Notes: generated by a model from the letters alone, not told the origin. A stretch of 64,000 nt of DNA from Echinometra lucunter (GCA_029962745.1 CM057159.1:27897510-27961509), one strand, 5' to 3'. Shown: positions 13,101 through 23,450, counted from the first letter of the stretch. Numbers and translations are program-made.

Positions 13101-15483
13101 TGGCAGTGCTACTTGTAGGCTGCTGTGCTACTCCTGCAGCTGCTGCTATGGCATTCAGATCAGACTGCTTGATGATACGCACATTCTCTGGCTTGGTCCA
13201 CGTTGGCTCACGCTTCTTGGCATGGAAGAAGTAAGTCTGTAGATGAGTAAGAAAAATCATTCAAATTAAATGGAATGTTACGGTTTTCATGACTGGTTAA
13301 CAAAAAATTGCTGATAAATCAATGTACCTTGCTACAAGTGTACAGAAAACACTGGCTCATAGATCACAGTGACTGCCACATACCTGTCACTTGAATGACC
13401 CAAGAAAATTAGGGATAGACAGATCTGAAAAATTTATGACAAGAAAGAGCAATCAAAGGTGCAAATAGTAGGTAGTATCATAACCACCCCCCCCCAAAAA
13501 AAAAAAAAAAATGCACTCTGAAAATATAGCTCTTCTCAGCCTGCTAGAAGAATTATTCTGACTTTCCAAAAGTTTGGCTTTGCAAAATGTGTTATCTCAA
13601 AATCAACTTTAAGAGATCACAGGGAGAGATTTGGAAAAGCATTATACTTCTCTTTAAATTACTTTAAACTTTGATACTTCGGGGGAACATTTCATGAAGT
13701 GTCTTGTCAGTGATTTTTACTGACAAATTTGCTCTCAGCCAATCAGATGCAAGGATTTCAGCAGCTTATAACGGATGTCAGTAAAATCAAGACAAAACAA
13801 GACACTTCATGAAATGCTCCCCCGTTTCACACATGCACTCACCTTTCCCTCAGACGTAGCATTCTCTACCCAGAAGTCCTGGTTGGTATCCATGGCAATG
13901 GCAAACACTGCAGGACTCACCCCGGGAGGGGGCGAGGTCAAGCCAGCAGGGCCACCTGGCTTGGGTCCTGCCTGATTAGATTGCTGTGATTGCTGGTTAG
14001 GGGGAGGCTGCTGGAATGGGGGCGGGGGCATACCACCCATAGGTGGGGGAAAGAAAGGAGGCATACCTGGGGGCGGCATGCCAGGAGGGGGCATCATTCC
14101 CCCTCCCATGTGTCCAGGGGGAGGCTGTTGATTAATACAAAGAGAGCAACTTGTTATCATCAATTCTAGCCATGAAATGTTAAATCAAGTAATGACTTAA
14201 ACCTCCTATAATGTATTCCAGCATACACATTTTACTCCTCACAACTGAAAATACAAAGAGAGGTTATTAAAAGTTGTGTCAGAAAATGGCAGGAACTATT
14301 TATTGACTAGAACATCATTGTGACCTTGTCCTAACACAAGATCATGCAAACGATACTACTCAAGGGGTTTAAGTGAATGTCTTTCTGGTACTAGGCACAC
14401 AACAGGTTTGGAACTAGGAGATTTACTGACTGTTGGAGTAAATGCTAAGTTTTAACAAATAAACAAACCGTGCATAATAGAATGAATTAGCCATTAATCT
14501 ATTTGAGAAAGGTAAATACTTACTGTGTATCTCTTATAACTAAGGATGCAGTCATGAAGATACATTTTTGTTTACCTGAACCATTCATTACAACACTATT
14601 TATTAGTTGTAGTTCCAATGGGCAATGGTACATTACCTGACCTCAATGTACCAAAGACTGATCCTAAGAGCACCAACAGAAGTAGTACAGCTCAGGAAAA
14701 AGTATTCAGAGAATTTCAAATAATTCATTCATGTTATTTTCATTTTCTTAAATCTTAAATTAATTTTGTAACACAAAATAGCTGACATTAATCTAAATAA
14801 AAGTAAAAGCATACTTCACAGGACAAAAGCAGCCGATACCAGTATCTAATACTCTCATAGAAAACATGGATGTAATGCATGAAAATGGACAAAACGTCCT
14901 TTCTTTAAAAGTAATAAAGTTTTATCGAATTAAGATTTTTCAAATACACAATCATATATGTAAATTCCAGCCATATCTAAATTTCCAGATATTTATATTT
15001 CAATTTGGTTCTAAGGTACATGTAGCTCAAAAGAAAAAAGCAACTGAATATTGTTTACCAGTAACAATAAAAACTGTTATTAAAAAACATTCACTGAAAG
15101 TGAGTCCATAAGATGCATAAATTGCTAGTGCCTTTATTCTTAATAAATACTGTGTTGGTTTTTCATCAACAGTTTCATGGTAATCATGAGAAAAGAGGGA
15201 CCCAGACTTTTTCAGGACTATGAAGAATGGAATTTTTTAAAATACCTGCATGTTAGGTGGCATGGGCGGCATGTTCCTGGGAGGGGGTCCATATCGGTTT
15301 CTTGGTGGGGGTCCAAACCTTGGATCAAATGGGGGTGGCCCTCCAAACCTGTTCCTGAAGTCCCTAGGAGGTGGTCCTCTAGACCTGTGCCCGCCATACG
15401 GTCCCCTCATCTGGTCCGGTGGGCCTCTGAACCTTGGTGGGCCACGGTTGTACCGATCCCCATTGCTTGGTCCCCCATATGAC
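628..15483 (-). CDS. TCERG1: TCERG1 (CA150) transcription elongation regulator, 5' and 3' incomplete
   Basis: Fourteen coding exons join in one frame (880 codons): 15483-15246, 14124-13843, 13236-13026, 12716-12417, 12124-11967, 11493-11355, 10479-10361, 9885-9755, 9128-8977, 8434-8229, 7831-7623, 7092-6942, 1287-1111, 795-628. The order matches the TCERG1 family: an Arg/Gly/Pro-rich N terminus, WW1 (about 165-195, split by an intron), Pro-Gly-Met and Gln-rich linkers, WW2 (about 404-432), an acidic Lys/Glu linker, WW3 (about 525-552), a Lys-rich NLS-like patch, FF1, FF2, FF3 and the start of FF4. In the family, WW domains bind Pro-rich splicing factors and FF domains bind the phosphorylated RNA polymerase II tail, so a nuclear role coupling elongation to splicing is expected. 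The first coding exon (two bases of phase needed before 15483) was not found. The remaining FF domains must lie left of position 1. Confidence 0.93.
963..1094. repeat. CAT/CAG compound microsatellite in a TCERG1 intron
   Basis: Runs of CAT, ATC and CAG triplets about 20-150 nt from the FF3 exon donor. They generate poly-His and poly-Ser open frames that are not genes. Confidence 0.85.
1111..1287 (-). CDS. TCERG1: TCERG1 exon: FF3
   Basis: Phase 0 at both ends, 59 codons. FF3 signature: [20 protein letters not shown] then [12 protein letters not shown]. Acceptor gacaacag, donor AAG/GTAATG. CAT and CAG microsatellites begin about 20 nt past the donor. Confidence 0.94.
1288..6941. other. Large TCERG1 intron (5.65 kb)
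   Basis: AT-rich intron between the FF2 and FF3 exons. It contains an AAAT/AAAC microsatellite (3234-3269) and a purine-rich tract (about 3660-4080). No conserved coding stretch, RNA gene or full element was recognised. Confidence 0.6.
6942..7092 (-). CDS. TCERG1: TCERG1 exon: FF2 core
   Basis: Encodes [20 protein letters not shown] and the rest of FF2 (LFNEYM), ending in an Ala-Glu-Lys helix. Acceptor tcattcatag, donor AAG/GTAGGG. A GA microsatellite sits directly upstream in the transcript, within the acceptor region. Confidence 0.94.
7097..7152. repeat. GA dinucleotide microsatellite
   Basis: A run of (GA)n beginning a few bases from the acceptor of the FF2 exon. On the transcribed strand it reads as CT, so it doubles as a long polypyrimidine tract. 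Confidence 0.95.
7623..7831 (-). CDS. TCERG1: TCERG1 exon: FF1 core and start of FF2
   Basis: Encodes [20 protein letters not shown], the FF1 helices, followed by the opening of FF2 ([14 protein letters not shown]). Acceptor cctttag, donor CTAA/GTAAGT, which splits a Lys codon. Confidence 0.95.
8229..8434 (-). CDS. TCERG1: TCERG1 exon: Lys-rich NLS-like patch and start of FF1
   Basis: Acidic start, a KLKKKKKDK basic patch (probable nuclear localisation signal), then [16 protein letters not shown] and FRDMLLERG opening FF1. Acceptor caatccag, donor GGA/GTAAGT. Confidence 0.93.
8977..9128 (-). CDS. TCERG1: TCERG1 exon: WW3 domain
   Basis: Encodes [14 protein letters not shown], then [16 protein letters not shown] and an acidic tail, a clear match to WW3 of TCERG1. 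Acceptor tttgtcag; donor AAG/GTTGGT is not a consensus site but is the one that keeps frame with the next exon (Ala completed as G/CA). A partial copy of this exon lies about 160 bp upstream in the transcript. Confidence 0.93.
9187..9287 (-). pseudogene. Truncated duplicate of the TCERG1 WW3 exon
   Basis: About 100 bp, nearly identical to the first two thirds of the true WW3 exon, including its acceptor (gtttgtcag). The reading frame runs [20 protein letters not shown] onward to LLGRTDV and then meets TAA. There is no donor at the corresponding 3' end. If the acceptor were used the copy would truncate the protein or trigger nonsense-mediated decay, so I treat it as a pseudo-exon. Confidence 0.85.
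9755..9885 (-). CDS. TCERG1: TCERG1 exon: charged linker ending in the WW3 lead-in
   Basis: Glu/Lys/Pro-rich linker ending KPIPGTP plus the first two bases of the Trp codon, which the next exon completes (PWCLVW). Acceptor tttcaaag, donor CTG/GTAAGT. Confidence 0.9.
10361..10479 (-). CDS. TCERG1: TCERG1 exon: acidic Glu/Lys linker
   Basis: Thirty-nine codons of Glu/Lys/Asp-rich sequence ([13 protein letters not shown] at the start), matching the charged linker between WW2 and WW3 in vertebrate TCERG1. Acceptor cttgttgcag, donor GAA/GTAAGT. Confidence 0.85.
10742..11061. mobile_element. MITE-like element with about 60 bp inverted ends
   Basis: The left end begins gggggtgtttcataaagctg and the right end is its imperfect inverse (cagctttgtgaaacacc). 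Homology continues through 'aatgacttta cgaacaactt'-type sequence on both arms. It lies inside a TCERG1 intron and has no coding capacity. Confidence 0.75.
11355..11493 (-). CDS. TCERG1: TCERG1 exon: WW2 domain
   Basis: Whole WW2 in one exon: first Trp in SEWMEYK, aromatic triplet in RTYYYN, second Trp and closing Pro in STWEKP, then a Glu/Lys/Ala helix. Acceptor caactag, donor AAG/GTATGT. Confidence 0.94.
11967..12124 (-). CDS. TCERG1: TCERG1 exon: Met/Pro then Gln-rich segment
   Basis: Encodes a short [11 protein letters not shown] block followed by four Gln runs of 3-4 residues. Acceptor tttactag, donor CAG/GTACGG. The Gln tract is interrupted with Pro and Asn rather than a pure CAG expansion. 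Confidence 0.87.
12417..12716 (-). CDS. TCERG1: TCERG1 exon: Ser/Thr linker and Pro-Gly-Met repeats
   Basis: Exactly 300 nt. A Ser/Thr/Gln segment leads into repeated MPPPGG and MPPPGM motifs, typical WW/SH3 ligand sequence. Acceptor tctttcag, donor CAG/GTGAGT. The plus-strand ORF over it is its shadow. Confidence 0.88.
13026..13236 (-). CDS. TCERG1: TCERG1 exon: second half of WW1 plus Ser/Thr/Ala-rich linker
   Basis: Begins [19 protein letters not shown], supplying the aromatic block, second Trp and closing Pro of WW1. A linker rich in Ala, Ser and Thr follows, where vertebrates carry an Ala/Gln repeat. Acceptor ctacag, donor G/GTAAAA. Confidence 0.92.
13681..13823. mobile_element. Short MITE, 'tttcatgaag...cttcatgaaatgctcccc' family
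   Basis: A 143 bp element with inverted ends: gggggaacatttcatgaagt at left and acttcatgaaatgctccccc at right, enclosing 'agccaatcagatgcaagga'. The same family recurs at 26020-26160 and 30616-30754. It ends 20 bp from the donor of TCERG1 exon 13843-14124. Confidence 0.85.
13843..14124 (-). CDS. TCERG1: TCERG1 exon: Pro-Gly-Met linker and first half of WW1
   Basis: Phase 0 at both ends, 94 codons. It opens with a Pro/Gly/Met-rich stretch and a Gln/Asn patch, and ends with [12 protein letters not shown], which holds the first WW1 tryptophan. Donor AAG/GTGAGT. A MITE ends only about 20 bp downstream of this donor. Confidence 0.9.
14125..15245. other. TCERG1 intron, no feature seen
   Basis: AT-rich intron between the first two recognised exons. 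No exon, repeat family or RNA gene was recognised. Confidence 0.5.
15246..15483 (-). CDS. TCERG1: TCERG1 exon: Arg/Gly/Pro-rich N-terminal region
   Basis: Acceptor ttattacag at its 5' side and donor CAG/GTATTT. Encodes an RGPP/RFGPPP-rich segment ending PPMPPNMQ, like the N terminus of vertebrate TCERG1. It begins one base before a codon, so an upstream exon ending in phase 2 is required. Confidence 0.85.
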
Positions 15484-16401
15484 CTGTAATAAGGTATGAT
15501 GCTGCAAGATTCAGAATACCAGTAACCCAGTAGAAAGCAGAGGTGGTGCCTTTGGCACAGTGCTCCACTCCAACTTTTTCAAGAACCAAAGTGCCCCATT
15601 TTACTTTTAACTTCTTTTCTATCCGACAATTTTCCCTTTTCCCCTTCTCGTACCCCTTCCCCCCTCCCCCACTTTATTTGCTAATATTGAAGTGACCTTT
15701 AATATCATATTTTACTTAAAAATTAACTTATACAGTCCTTTTTAAAAATCTAGTATTATCCTGTAAGAATTAGAGAGGCTCTTCAAAGTATAGGGTTTCT
15801 TATTACTATCACTGGTAAGGCCATGATGCCACAGGAAGGAGCATACATGTAATGCCAAACTTTAAAATGCACACACCATTCTTTTAATTCTTGTGTTACA
15901 CAATACATGCGCCACCAATGTCTGTACCATGAGAGGCCTATTTTCCAATTCGCGGGTCGACAACCGTTTTCAAGATAGTGCACGTTGTGAGTGAGAGTTG
16001 ACCAATTTAAAAAATATTTAACTGATTGAGGGATCCCAAACGCAGGGAAGAAGAATGAGTTGGTAGTTGGGCCCAGAGAAAATAAGAAAATATGAAGTCT
16101 CTAATCAATTGGAATAGGAGCAGAAAAGGCGACTTGTGTAAGGTTTTAATGGCACTGTTGTCGACCCATCTCGTGCTAGAATGACTTGCAACTGAACCAA
16201 ATGAGGGCATAAGGTTTGCAAAATGCGAGAATTCCTTAAAGTAATACTCATTTCTAATGTTATCAAGTGCCCAACCTCCGCATAAAACTCATTTAATCAA
16301 TGTGACAATGATGTATAATTGTGCTTCTCCATCTTTGAGGGGCAACTCACTCTTGCCCTTCATTACGTGGTTTTTTTTTAAATAATCTTTTTCATCTCTC
16401 T

Positions 16402-16440
<39 letters not shown>

Positions 16441-17069
16441 TTATTTCTATCTCTTTCTTCCTCTCTAAAGCTCAAAACAAAAATTAAAAAGAGAGAGAGA
16501 AAAGAAAAGAAAAGAAAAGAAAAGTTTCTGGTATCCATGGGCTTTCAGTCTCCTAAATTCCCTTTGTTCCCTCTCACCTTATGACACATGATTTTCTTGA
16601 GAAAAAAAGGATCACTTTCCCCGGATGCATAACATTTGATTTTCCACTTTCAGTCATTTCTTAATCCCAAGGCTTTTTTTTTCTTCTAAAAGATCAGAGT
16701 TCATAAATTTAAGGCTCATTCAGACATCAGCCTCAAATCCCCCACGGCAAATCCCTACCTTTTCTTTTTAGTGTTCACATATATGGCGGTGTAAACCATG
16801 CCATTTATGAAGAGAAGTGCGGTATGCCTCCTCCCTCAAATGAAGGAGAGTTTTTACCACAAACTGCAGATAATATACTGGTGATGCCATACTTTGCACT
16901 AACTTTATGAGAATTTGATTGGTCAATACATTTTTGCCACCAAAAAGTACAATTTTTGCCCCACCTCCCTTTTTTTAACAGCCTCATATAGCATTCATTT
17001 ACGCACAAAACGACGAGCACATCAATGATGTGGTGCTCATCCGGCATACGGCAAAGAAATTCACACATT
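15484..17069. other. Upstream region of TCERG1, first exon not located
   Basis: The promoter and first coding exon of TCERG1 probably lie here or further right, but no minus-strand ATG followed by a phase-2 donor was convincing. It contains a CT microsatellite (16398-16438) and a short AAAAG repeat (about 16499-16523). The segment near 16713-17060 resembles 55150-55440 and is probably a dispersed repeat. Confidence 0.5.
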
Positions 17070-18115
17070 TTTTACAAAAAGAAAGAATCAAAATCGGTCA
17101 ACATAGAAATGAGAAGCATTTCTTGTGATTTTCGAATAAATTTAGCATAAATAATTTTCGAGACAAAATTTTGGAAATTCCCTGTAGAAGTTCAATGTTA
17201 CTCATGTAGATCAGCCAGATGAAACCCAAAAAAATGAATATCGGTTAACAAATGTAGGAGAAGAAGCATTTTTTGTGATTTTCGAATAAATTTCGCATAA
17301 ATTAGCACAAATAATTTTCAAGACAAAGTTTCAAAATTCTGAGTTGAAGTTAGGTTTACCTAATGTAGCTCTACTACATGAAACAAAAAAAAAATCAAAA
17401 TCGGTCAACAAATGAAAGCGAAGCTTTTTTTTAATTTTCAAATAATTTTGCATAAAATTAGCATAAATAATTTGAGACAAAATTTCAAAATTCCATGTAG
17501 AAGTTCAGTGTACCTCATGGAGCTCTACCAGATGAACCAAAAAAAATGAAAATTGGTTGAAGAATAAAGAAGCATTTTTTGTGATTTTTCAAATGAATTT
17601 TGCATAAATTAGCATAAATAATTTTTTAGACAAAATTTTAAAATTCCATGAAGAAGTTTGGTCTAGCTCTACCAGATAAAACAAAAAAAAAAATCAAAAT
17701 CGGTCAAAGAATGAAGGAGAAGAAGCCTTTATTTTTTCGAATAAATTTTGCATAAATTTCGCATTAATTAGCAGAATTTGAGAAAAATTTCAAAATTCCG
17801 TGGAGAAGTTCAGTGTACCTCATGGAGCTCTACCAGATGAAACAAAAAAAAAATCAAAATCGGTCGACAAATGAAGGAGAAGAAGCATTTTTTGTAATTT
17901 TCGAAAAATGTGCATAAATTAGCATATTAAGTTTCGAATCCCCCAACTAGTGCTATCGCATAAAACAAACGGAATTGAAATCGGACAAGAAATGACACAG
18001 AAGAAGCATTTTGAAATTGTGGACGGACGACGGACGCCAAACAGACGACGGACAACGGACGCCACGCCATGGCATAAGCTCATCTGGCCCATTCGGGCCG
18101 GATGACCTAAAAATT
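17070..18115. mobile_element. Tandem-core element, about 150 bp monomers with a hairpin end
   Basis: About six diverged copies of a roughly 150 bp unit (shared words: aaaatcggtcaacaaatgaa, tttgcataaattagcataaa, agctctaccagatgaa). Then comes a short ggacgacggacgcc microsatellite, a hairpin (ggccc-attc-gggcc near 18087-18100) and gacctaaaa. A tandem core followed by a microsatellite and a 3' hairpin is the layout of Helitron-related 'pearl'-type elements. The family assignment is inference. Confidence 0.6.
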
Positions 18116-18450
18116 GTAGGGATTTTCTGCAGGGGTTTGCAGCCCCGTATGTGAACGAAATCATTCATTTTTCTCACGGCCTCATGATCAATCTCTTTTT
18201 TCAATAGAGTTACTAAAGTGATCGAAATAATTCTCCATGTATGTTAGTGTATTTCAGTAAACTTGTGAAAAAATAACAAATAGCTGATGAAGACACAAAT
18301 GATGATTATTTACAGAGTACATTACATAGACTTTATTTGGAATTCACTTTGAATGTCATACAAGGCATGCACGTCAGGAATAATATACACAGAATATTTC
18401 TGATTTCGAACAGTCAGCACAACAAAAAATAACAAGGCAAACGCCAAGCG

Positions 18451-20211
18451 TTGTCTCGCCTGCATATTGCAGTCATGAAGAGACTGCATGTCAAAACTAT
18501 GCTATATGACTTCTGAGGCTGTCAGCAGTTTAGGGGGTGAATTGTGGTTCTGACAGTTTACATATGCAATAATGGTATAGGCCTACTTTATCCCTAGGAA
18601 ATCAGATAACACTAAGAATGCTGTTAATACTATGAAGCTATAATTATTTCCATGCAAGTAAGGAAATGAATGTTAGTGAAAAAGAATGTAACTGATAATA
18701 ATGTGAGTAAAATTGTAAAATTAAATTAATTATTAAGGTGTTATGGCAAACTTATTGTTTGAAAAATGGTATGAATTTGGTGATTCCACGTCAAAGCTAT
18801 AGAAAGTTATTAGGTGTACAACATAGCACAGTGCCAGTTATGAAAAGTTCATTGACCTTTGACCTTTGACCTTAATCAAATTCAACTCACATTCGAACTT
18901 GACCTGCACCTTCAAGAGATGGACCTCTCATATGAATTTGGCAATCCTACCTCGAAGGTATAGAAAGTTATTGTGTGTACAACATAGCACAGTGCCAGTC
19001 ATGGAAAGTTCATTGACCTTTGACCTCTGACCTTATTCAAATTCAACTCATACTCAAACTTGACCTGTGCCTTCAAGAGATGTACCTCTGGTATAAATTT
19101 GGTGATCCCACCTCGAAGCTATAGAAAGTTATTGTGTGTACAACACAGCACAGTGCCAGTCATGGAAAGTTCATTGACCTTTGACCTTTGACCTTAATCA
19201 AATTCAACTCACATTCGAACTTGACCTGCACCTTCAAGAGATGGACCTCTTGTATGAATTTGGCAATCCTACCTCGAAGGTATAAAAAGTTATTGTGTGT
19301 ACAATATAGCACAGTGCCAGTCATGGAAAGTTCATTGACCTTTGACCTTTGACCTTATTCAAATTCGACTCATATTCGAACTTGACCTGCGCCTTCAAGA
19401 GATGGACCTCTGGTATGAATTTGGTGATTCCACGTCAAAGCTATAGAAAGTTATTAGGTGTACAACATAGCACAGTGCCAGTTATGAAAAGTTCATTGAC
19501 CTTTGACCTTTGACCTTAATCAAATTCAACTCACATTCGAACTTGACCTGCACCTTCAAGAGATGGACCTCTCATATGAATTTGGCAATCCTACCTCGAA
19601 GGTATAGAAAGTTATTGTGTGTACAACATAGCACAGTGCCAGTCATGGAAAGTTCATTGACCTTTGACCTCTGACCTCTGACCTTATTCAAATTCAACTC
19701 ATACTCAAACTTGACCTGTGCCTTCAAGAGATGTACCTCTGGTATAAATTTGGTGATCCCACCTCGAAGCTATAGAAAGTTATTGTGTGTACAACACAGC
19801 ACAGTGCCAGTCATGGAAAGTTCATTGACCTTTGACCTTTGACCTTAATCAAATTCAACTCACATTCGAACTTGACCTGCACCTTCAAGAGATGGACCTC
19901 TTGTATGAATTTGGCAATCCTACCTCGAAGGTATAAAAAGTTATTGTGTGTACAATATAGCACAGTGCCAGTCATGGAAAGTTCATTGACCTTTGACCTT
20001 TGACCTTATTCAAATTCGACTCATATTCGAACTTGACCTGCGCCTTCAAGAGATGGACCTCTGGTATGAATTTGGTGATCCCACCTTAAAGCTATAGAAA
20101 GTTATTGGGTGTACAACACAATTGTTGACGACGACGCCGACGCCGACGCCGACGACGCCGACACCGGAAATAGTGATACCTATGTCTCGCTCTGCTACGC
20201 AGGCGAGACAA
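18451..20211. mobile_element. Tandem-core element with 13 bp terminal inverted repeats and eight 161 bp monomers
   Basis: The ends are perfect inverted 13-mers, ttgtctcgcctgc (18451-18463) and gcaggcgagacaa (20199-20211). Inside are eight monomers of about 161 bp (18767-20061), then a GACGCC microsatellite (20126-20163) and a terminal hairpin gtctcgc...gcgagac. The monomers form two four-unit blocks (18767-19410, 644 bp; 19411-20061, 651 bp) that by eye differ only by one extra 7 bp ctgacct unit. The organisation resembles bivalve 'pearl' elements (core repeats of about 160 bp). No coding capacity. Confidence 0.75.
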
Positions 20212-20302
20212 AAACAAATACGACAAAATAAAAATGAATATTCAACAAATCCCTCCTGCCAGTGCTTTCCTACTTAAAAAAAACAACAATTTACTAAAAA
20301 GG

Positions 20303-20460
20303 ACACTCTGAAGGAAAACTACATTATCTGAATATGCAAGTTGACATGATGAAGAACAAGATGAATAAAGGACACTCTGAAGGAAAACTACGGTATCTGA
20401 ATATGTAAGTTGACATGATTATCACTACATGTATATCAAATGAAGAACAAGATGAATAAA
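20303..20460. repeat. Local tandem duplication of about 70-90 bp
   Basis: The words aggacactctgaaggaaaac, tctgaatatg and gaagaacaagatgaataaa appear twice in succession, with small differences and an insertion in the second copy. Confidence 0.8.
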
Positions 20461-21185
20461 CACTGTTTCCTTCATGCACACCTCCACCTACAAGTATACT
20501 CAGTTAACTGCATGGTTTAAGGAACTTCAAGCTGTTCTTGTACTAGTGTAACAAACAAGAATTTCCCAAAAAAATGAAAAATCAGATGATAATTAACCTT
20601 TTTGATATTTGACCTTTAACAACCAAAAGGTCTGATCGCTTTGTCTCCTCATAGTCATTCATACATGTATATACAGTTGAAATATAGTGCTAATGAAATT
20701 ACCCAACTTGTAACCTCATGCATATTGACATTGACCCTTGACCTTTGACCTACATATCCTAAAATCCAATGAGATCATATTCCTATGCTGAATTGCTGAT
20801 GCATACTACATGTAGCACTGAGTTTGAAGTTCCTGCTTCACATACAGGTAGTTCTTGAGATACCGCATGAACGAGGCTGAAACCTGAAATTTTGGAATTG
20901 ACCTGTGATCTTTGACCTTTGGCCAATGTACCCCAAAATCTCATCAGATCATCTTGCTGTAGTGATGGATACAAGCACCAAGTTTGAAGTTCACAATTCA
21001 AATCGTTTCTGCGATATTGTGTTAACAAAAAAGTGGAACATACTGACAAATGGACAGAGAGACAGACAACCCCAAAACATAATACCTCCAGCACCACCAT
21101 CAGTGTGTACAGGAATAAAAAACAATAATACATCATATGCATGCACTGCAAATGCGCACATAATTTGTCTACAATGACTTATATT

Positions 21186-21347
21186 GATGCAAAAAATTCA
21201 CATAAATAAATTGTGTGCAATACTGTGATATTTTGACTCTTTATAATATTCCTCAATTTTTTTCTAAAAAAAAAAAAATTCACATAAATAAATTGTGTGC
21301 AATACTGTGATATTTTGACTCTTTATAATACTCCTCAATTTTTTTTC
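21186..21347. repeat. Tandem duplication of an 80 bp unit
   Basis: Two nearly identical copies containing attcacataaataaattgtg through gactctttataat, separated by a poly-A stretch. Located between the tandem-core element and the zinc-finger gene. Confidence 0.9.
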
Positions 21348-22380
21348 TAAAATGTGATTTACATGGATAAAAACTAACAAGTGATATACGCAATTTACAA
21401 AGGTAACACATGATTCTTATTTACTTTAAGTAACAAAAAAAAAACATCTTACATGTACATGTAGTAGAGAAGATACATGTAGAACCAAAGTTAATGATTC
21501 AGCAGTAGATCACCTCAGTTTACACATAAGAAAATGGTAATTTGTATTTGTAGATCATGATTTTCTTTTTCATTCAAAAAAAATTGTGAAACATACTGAA
21601 ATTTCTTGATCTATTTCATTAAGATATTCTCGCTCCTAACAAAAAAGTAAATGCTTCTAAAAAATAAACTTTAAAAAAATTGTACAAATTTACTAAATTG
21701 TGTTAACAAACATTGTAAATTTTTGCCACTTCTCCATCAGTATCTACAGCCTTGATTTCAAAATCATTTAGGTAAACACAGACATATCTCACCGATTTGT
21801 CACCATGATTCCATGTTACTAAATCAACAGTTATTATTCACAAAAGCAGCAAAGTTTTCCTGAAATCAAAACAATGAGAAAAAAGGTGCTCAGAAAATCA
21901 TTATCTCAATTACTTTTTGCATGAACATCATCAATTCTCAGCAAATCTCAAAATGAGCAAACATCTTCTAAATTAACTGTCTTAATAACAGAGATAAATG
22001 TAGGCATATGCCCATTCTGAGCACTGGGCATTGCAATTTAGCTTCATGTTATACTTCAAATTAACCACACAAATAAGAAAAGAAAAATAAAGTTGTACAT
22101 GGAAAGTAGCATTCATCTTTATAACCATCTAAATTCGCAACTATCACATAAAGTTCTGTAAAGTATTCCCTACAGTTTGTGAGCCATTTTGAACACATGT
22201 GGAGGGTAGAGGAGAAAATGGACCATCAATGGAAACGACTTTAAATTCAGTCAAACAAAAAAAAATAATGTCAAATCACACATTTTAATGTACATGTATA
22301 GTCAATAGCTTTGGCACTAAGCCACAAAAAGAAAAAGAAAAAAAAAAAAAAAGAAAATGAAAAGATATTATTTCCTGAAA

Positions 22381-23450
22381 TCATGGCATCTCATACTCCT
22401 CAGTACGGGTCTCTTGAATGCGTCCATCAGGGAAAAATGTGATTTCTGTGATACGTCTGAAGATGGCACCACTAGGTAGCTGATGCTCAAAGGATTCTGT
22501 CTGCCTGTGTGGCTTGCTGCTGCTGCCGGTGTTTGAATTTTCTTCCAGCCATCCTGATCTGATATGATCTTGCTGAGGAGATGATGACCCAGGAAGTACA
22601 GCTCCCTGCATGCCATCACTAACCACAACTAACTGCTGGGAGTTACTACCGTCTCCCAGATTGAGAAGTTGCTTCTTGTTCTCTGAGCTAAGACCAGGAG
22701 AGCCCAAATTAACTGTGCTCAAGTTGGTCGGAGCCAAATTCACAGCGCTTAAGCTTGGTGAGCTCAGGCTGGTGGTGGTAGAACCAATGCCAGCAGGTTT
22801 CTTCAGGATTTTCTTCTCATCGCGCTTCTTCAGTGCAGCTGCAACAGTGGAGGGTTTAGGAGCAATGGCTTTGGTTTTCCCAAGAGGCACAAGAGGGACG
22901 GTTTGCTTGACAGTACCCTTGTGTACCTGTCCATCATGACGGTAGAGATCATGGCGCCTGTTTGTGCTGTACGGACACTTGCAGCACTTGAACCGCTTGC
23001 CTTGATGTTGGTCTTGGATGTGAGAATTCAAGGACTGACGAAGCTTGTACCATGCACCACACACTTTACAAATGTATCCTTGGCCTCCGTCTACTGAGGT
23101 TACACTGGCTGACTTTCCATTGAAATCTAACAACTGCATGCCTCCATCACTCTCTTGTCCAGTAGGTGTGTACTGAATGTATCTTCCATTGACAAATTTG
23201 TAATCTAAAACCCCTGACCCAGATGTGCCTTCACTCTGCGTTACCGCTGGCTGTTCAAACGACATCGACTGATCCACAGCACTGCTTTCCATTCCCTCTG
23301 TTGAAGGTTGTGTACTGGATGATGACCCACCAGTCCCAATGGCCTCGCTAGGTGTTAAAATGGGTGCTAGACGCACAAAGGTTGGTGGTGGAGATGACCC
23401 ACTGGTATTGCCTTCACTGCCTGCAGCAACTTCCATCTCACTTCCGTCCT
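22381..23450 (-). CDS. Zinc-finger gene exon 2 (both fingers, C terminus, stop)
   Basis: Long open exon entered through an acceptor region reading ttgctctgcagagag. Of the three consecutive AGs, the second (gcagag/AG) keeps frame with the 25619 donor. It ends with TGA after TEEYEMP. A poly-A tract lies about 20-50 bp past the stop. Confidence 0.85.

Noticed and set aside
17919..18204. Minus-strand frames of 81-83 codons near 18 kb
   Set aside because: They cover the hairpin and microsatellite end of the tandem-core element and have no recognisable domain.
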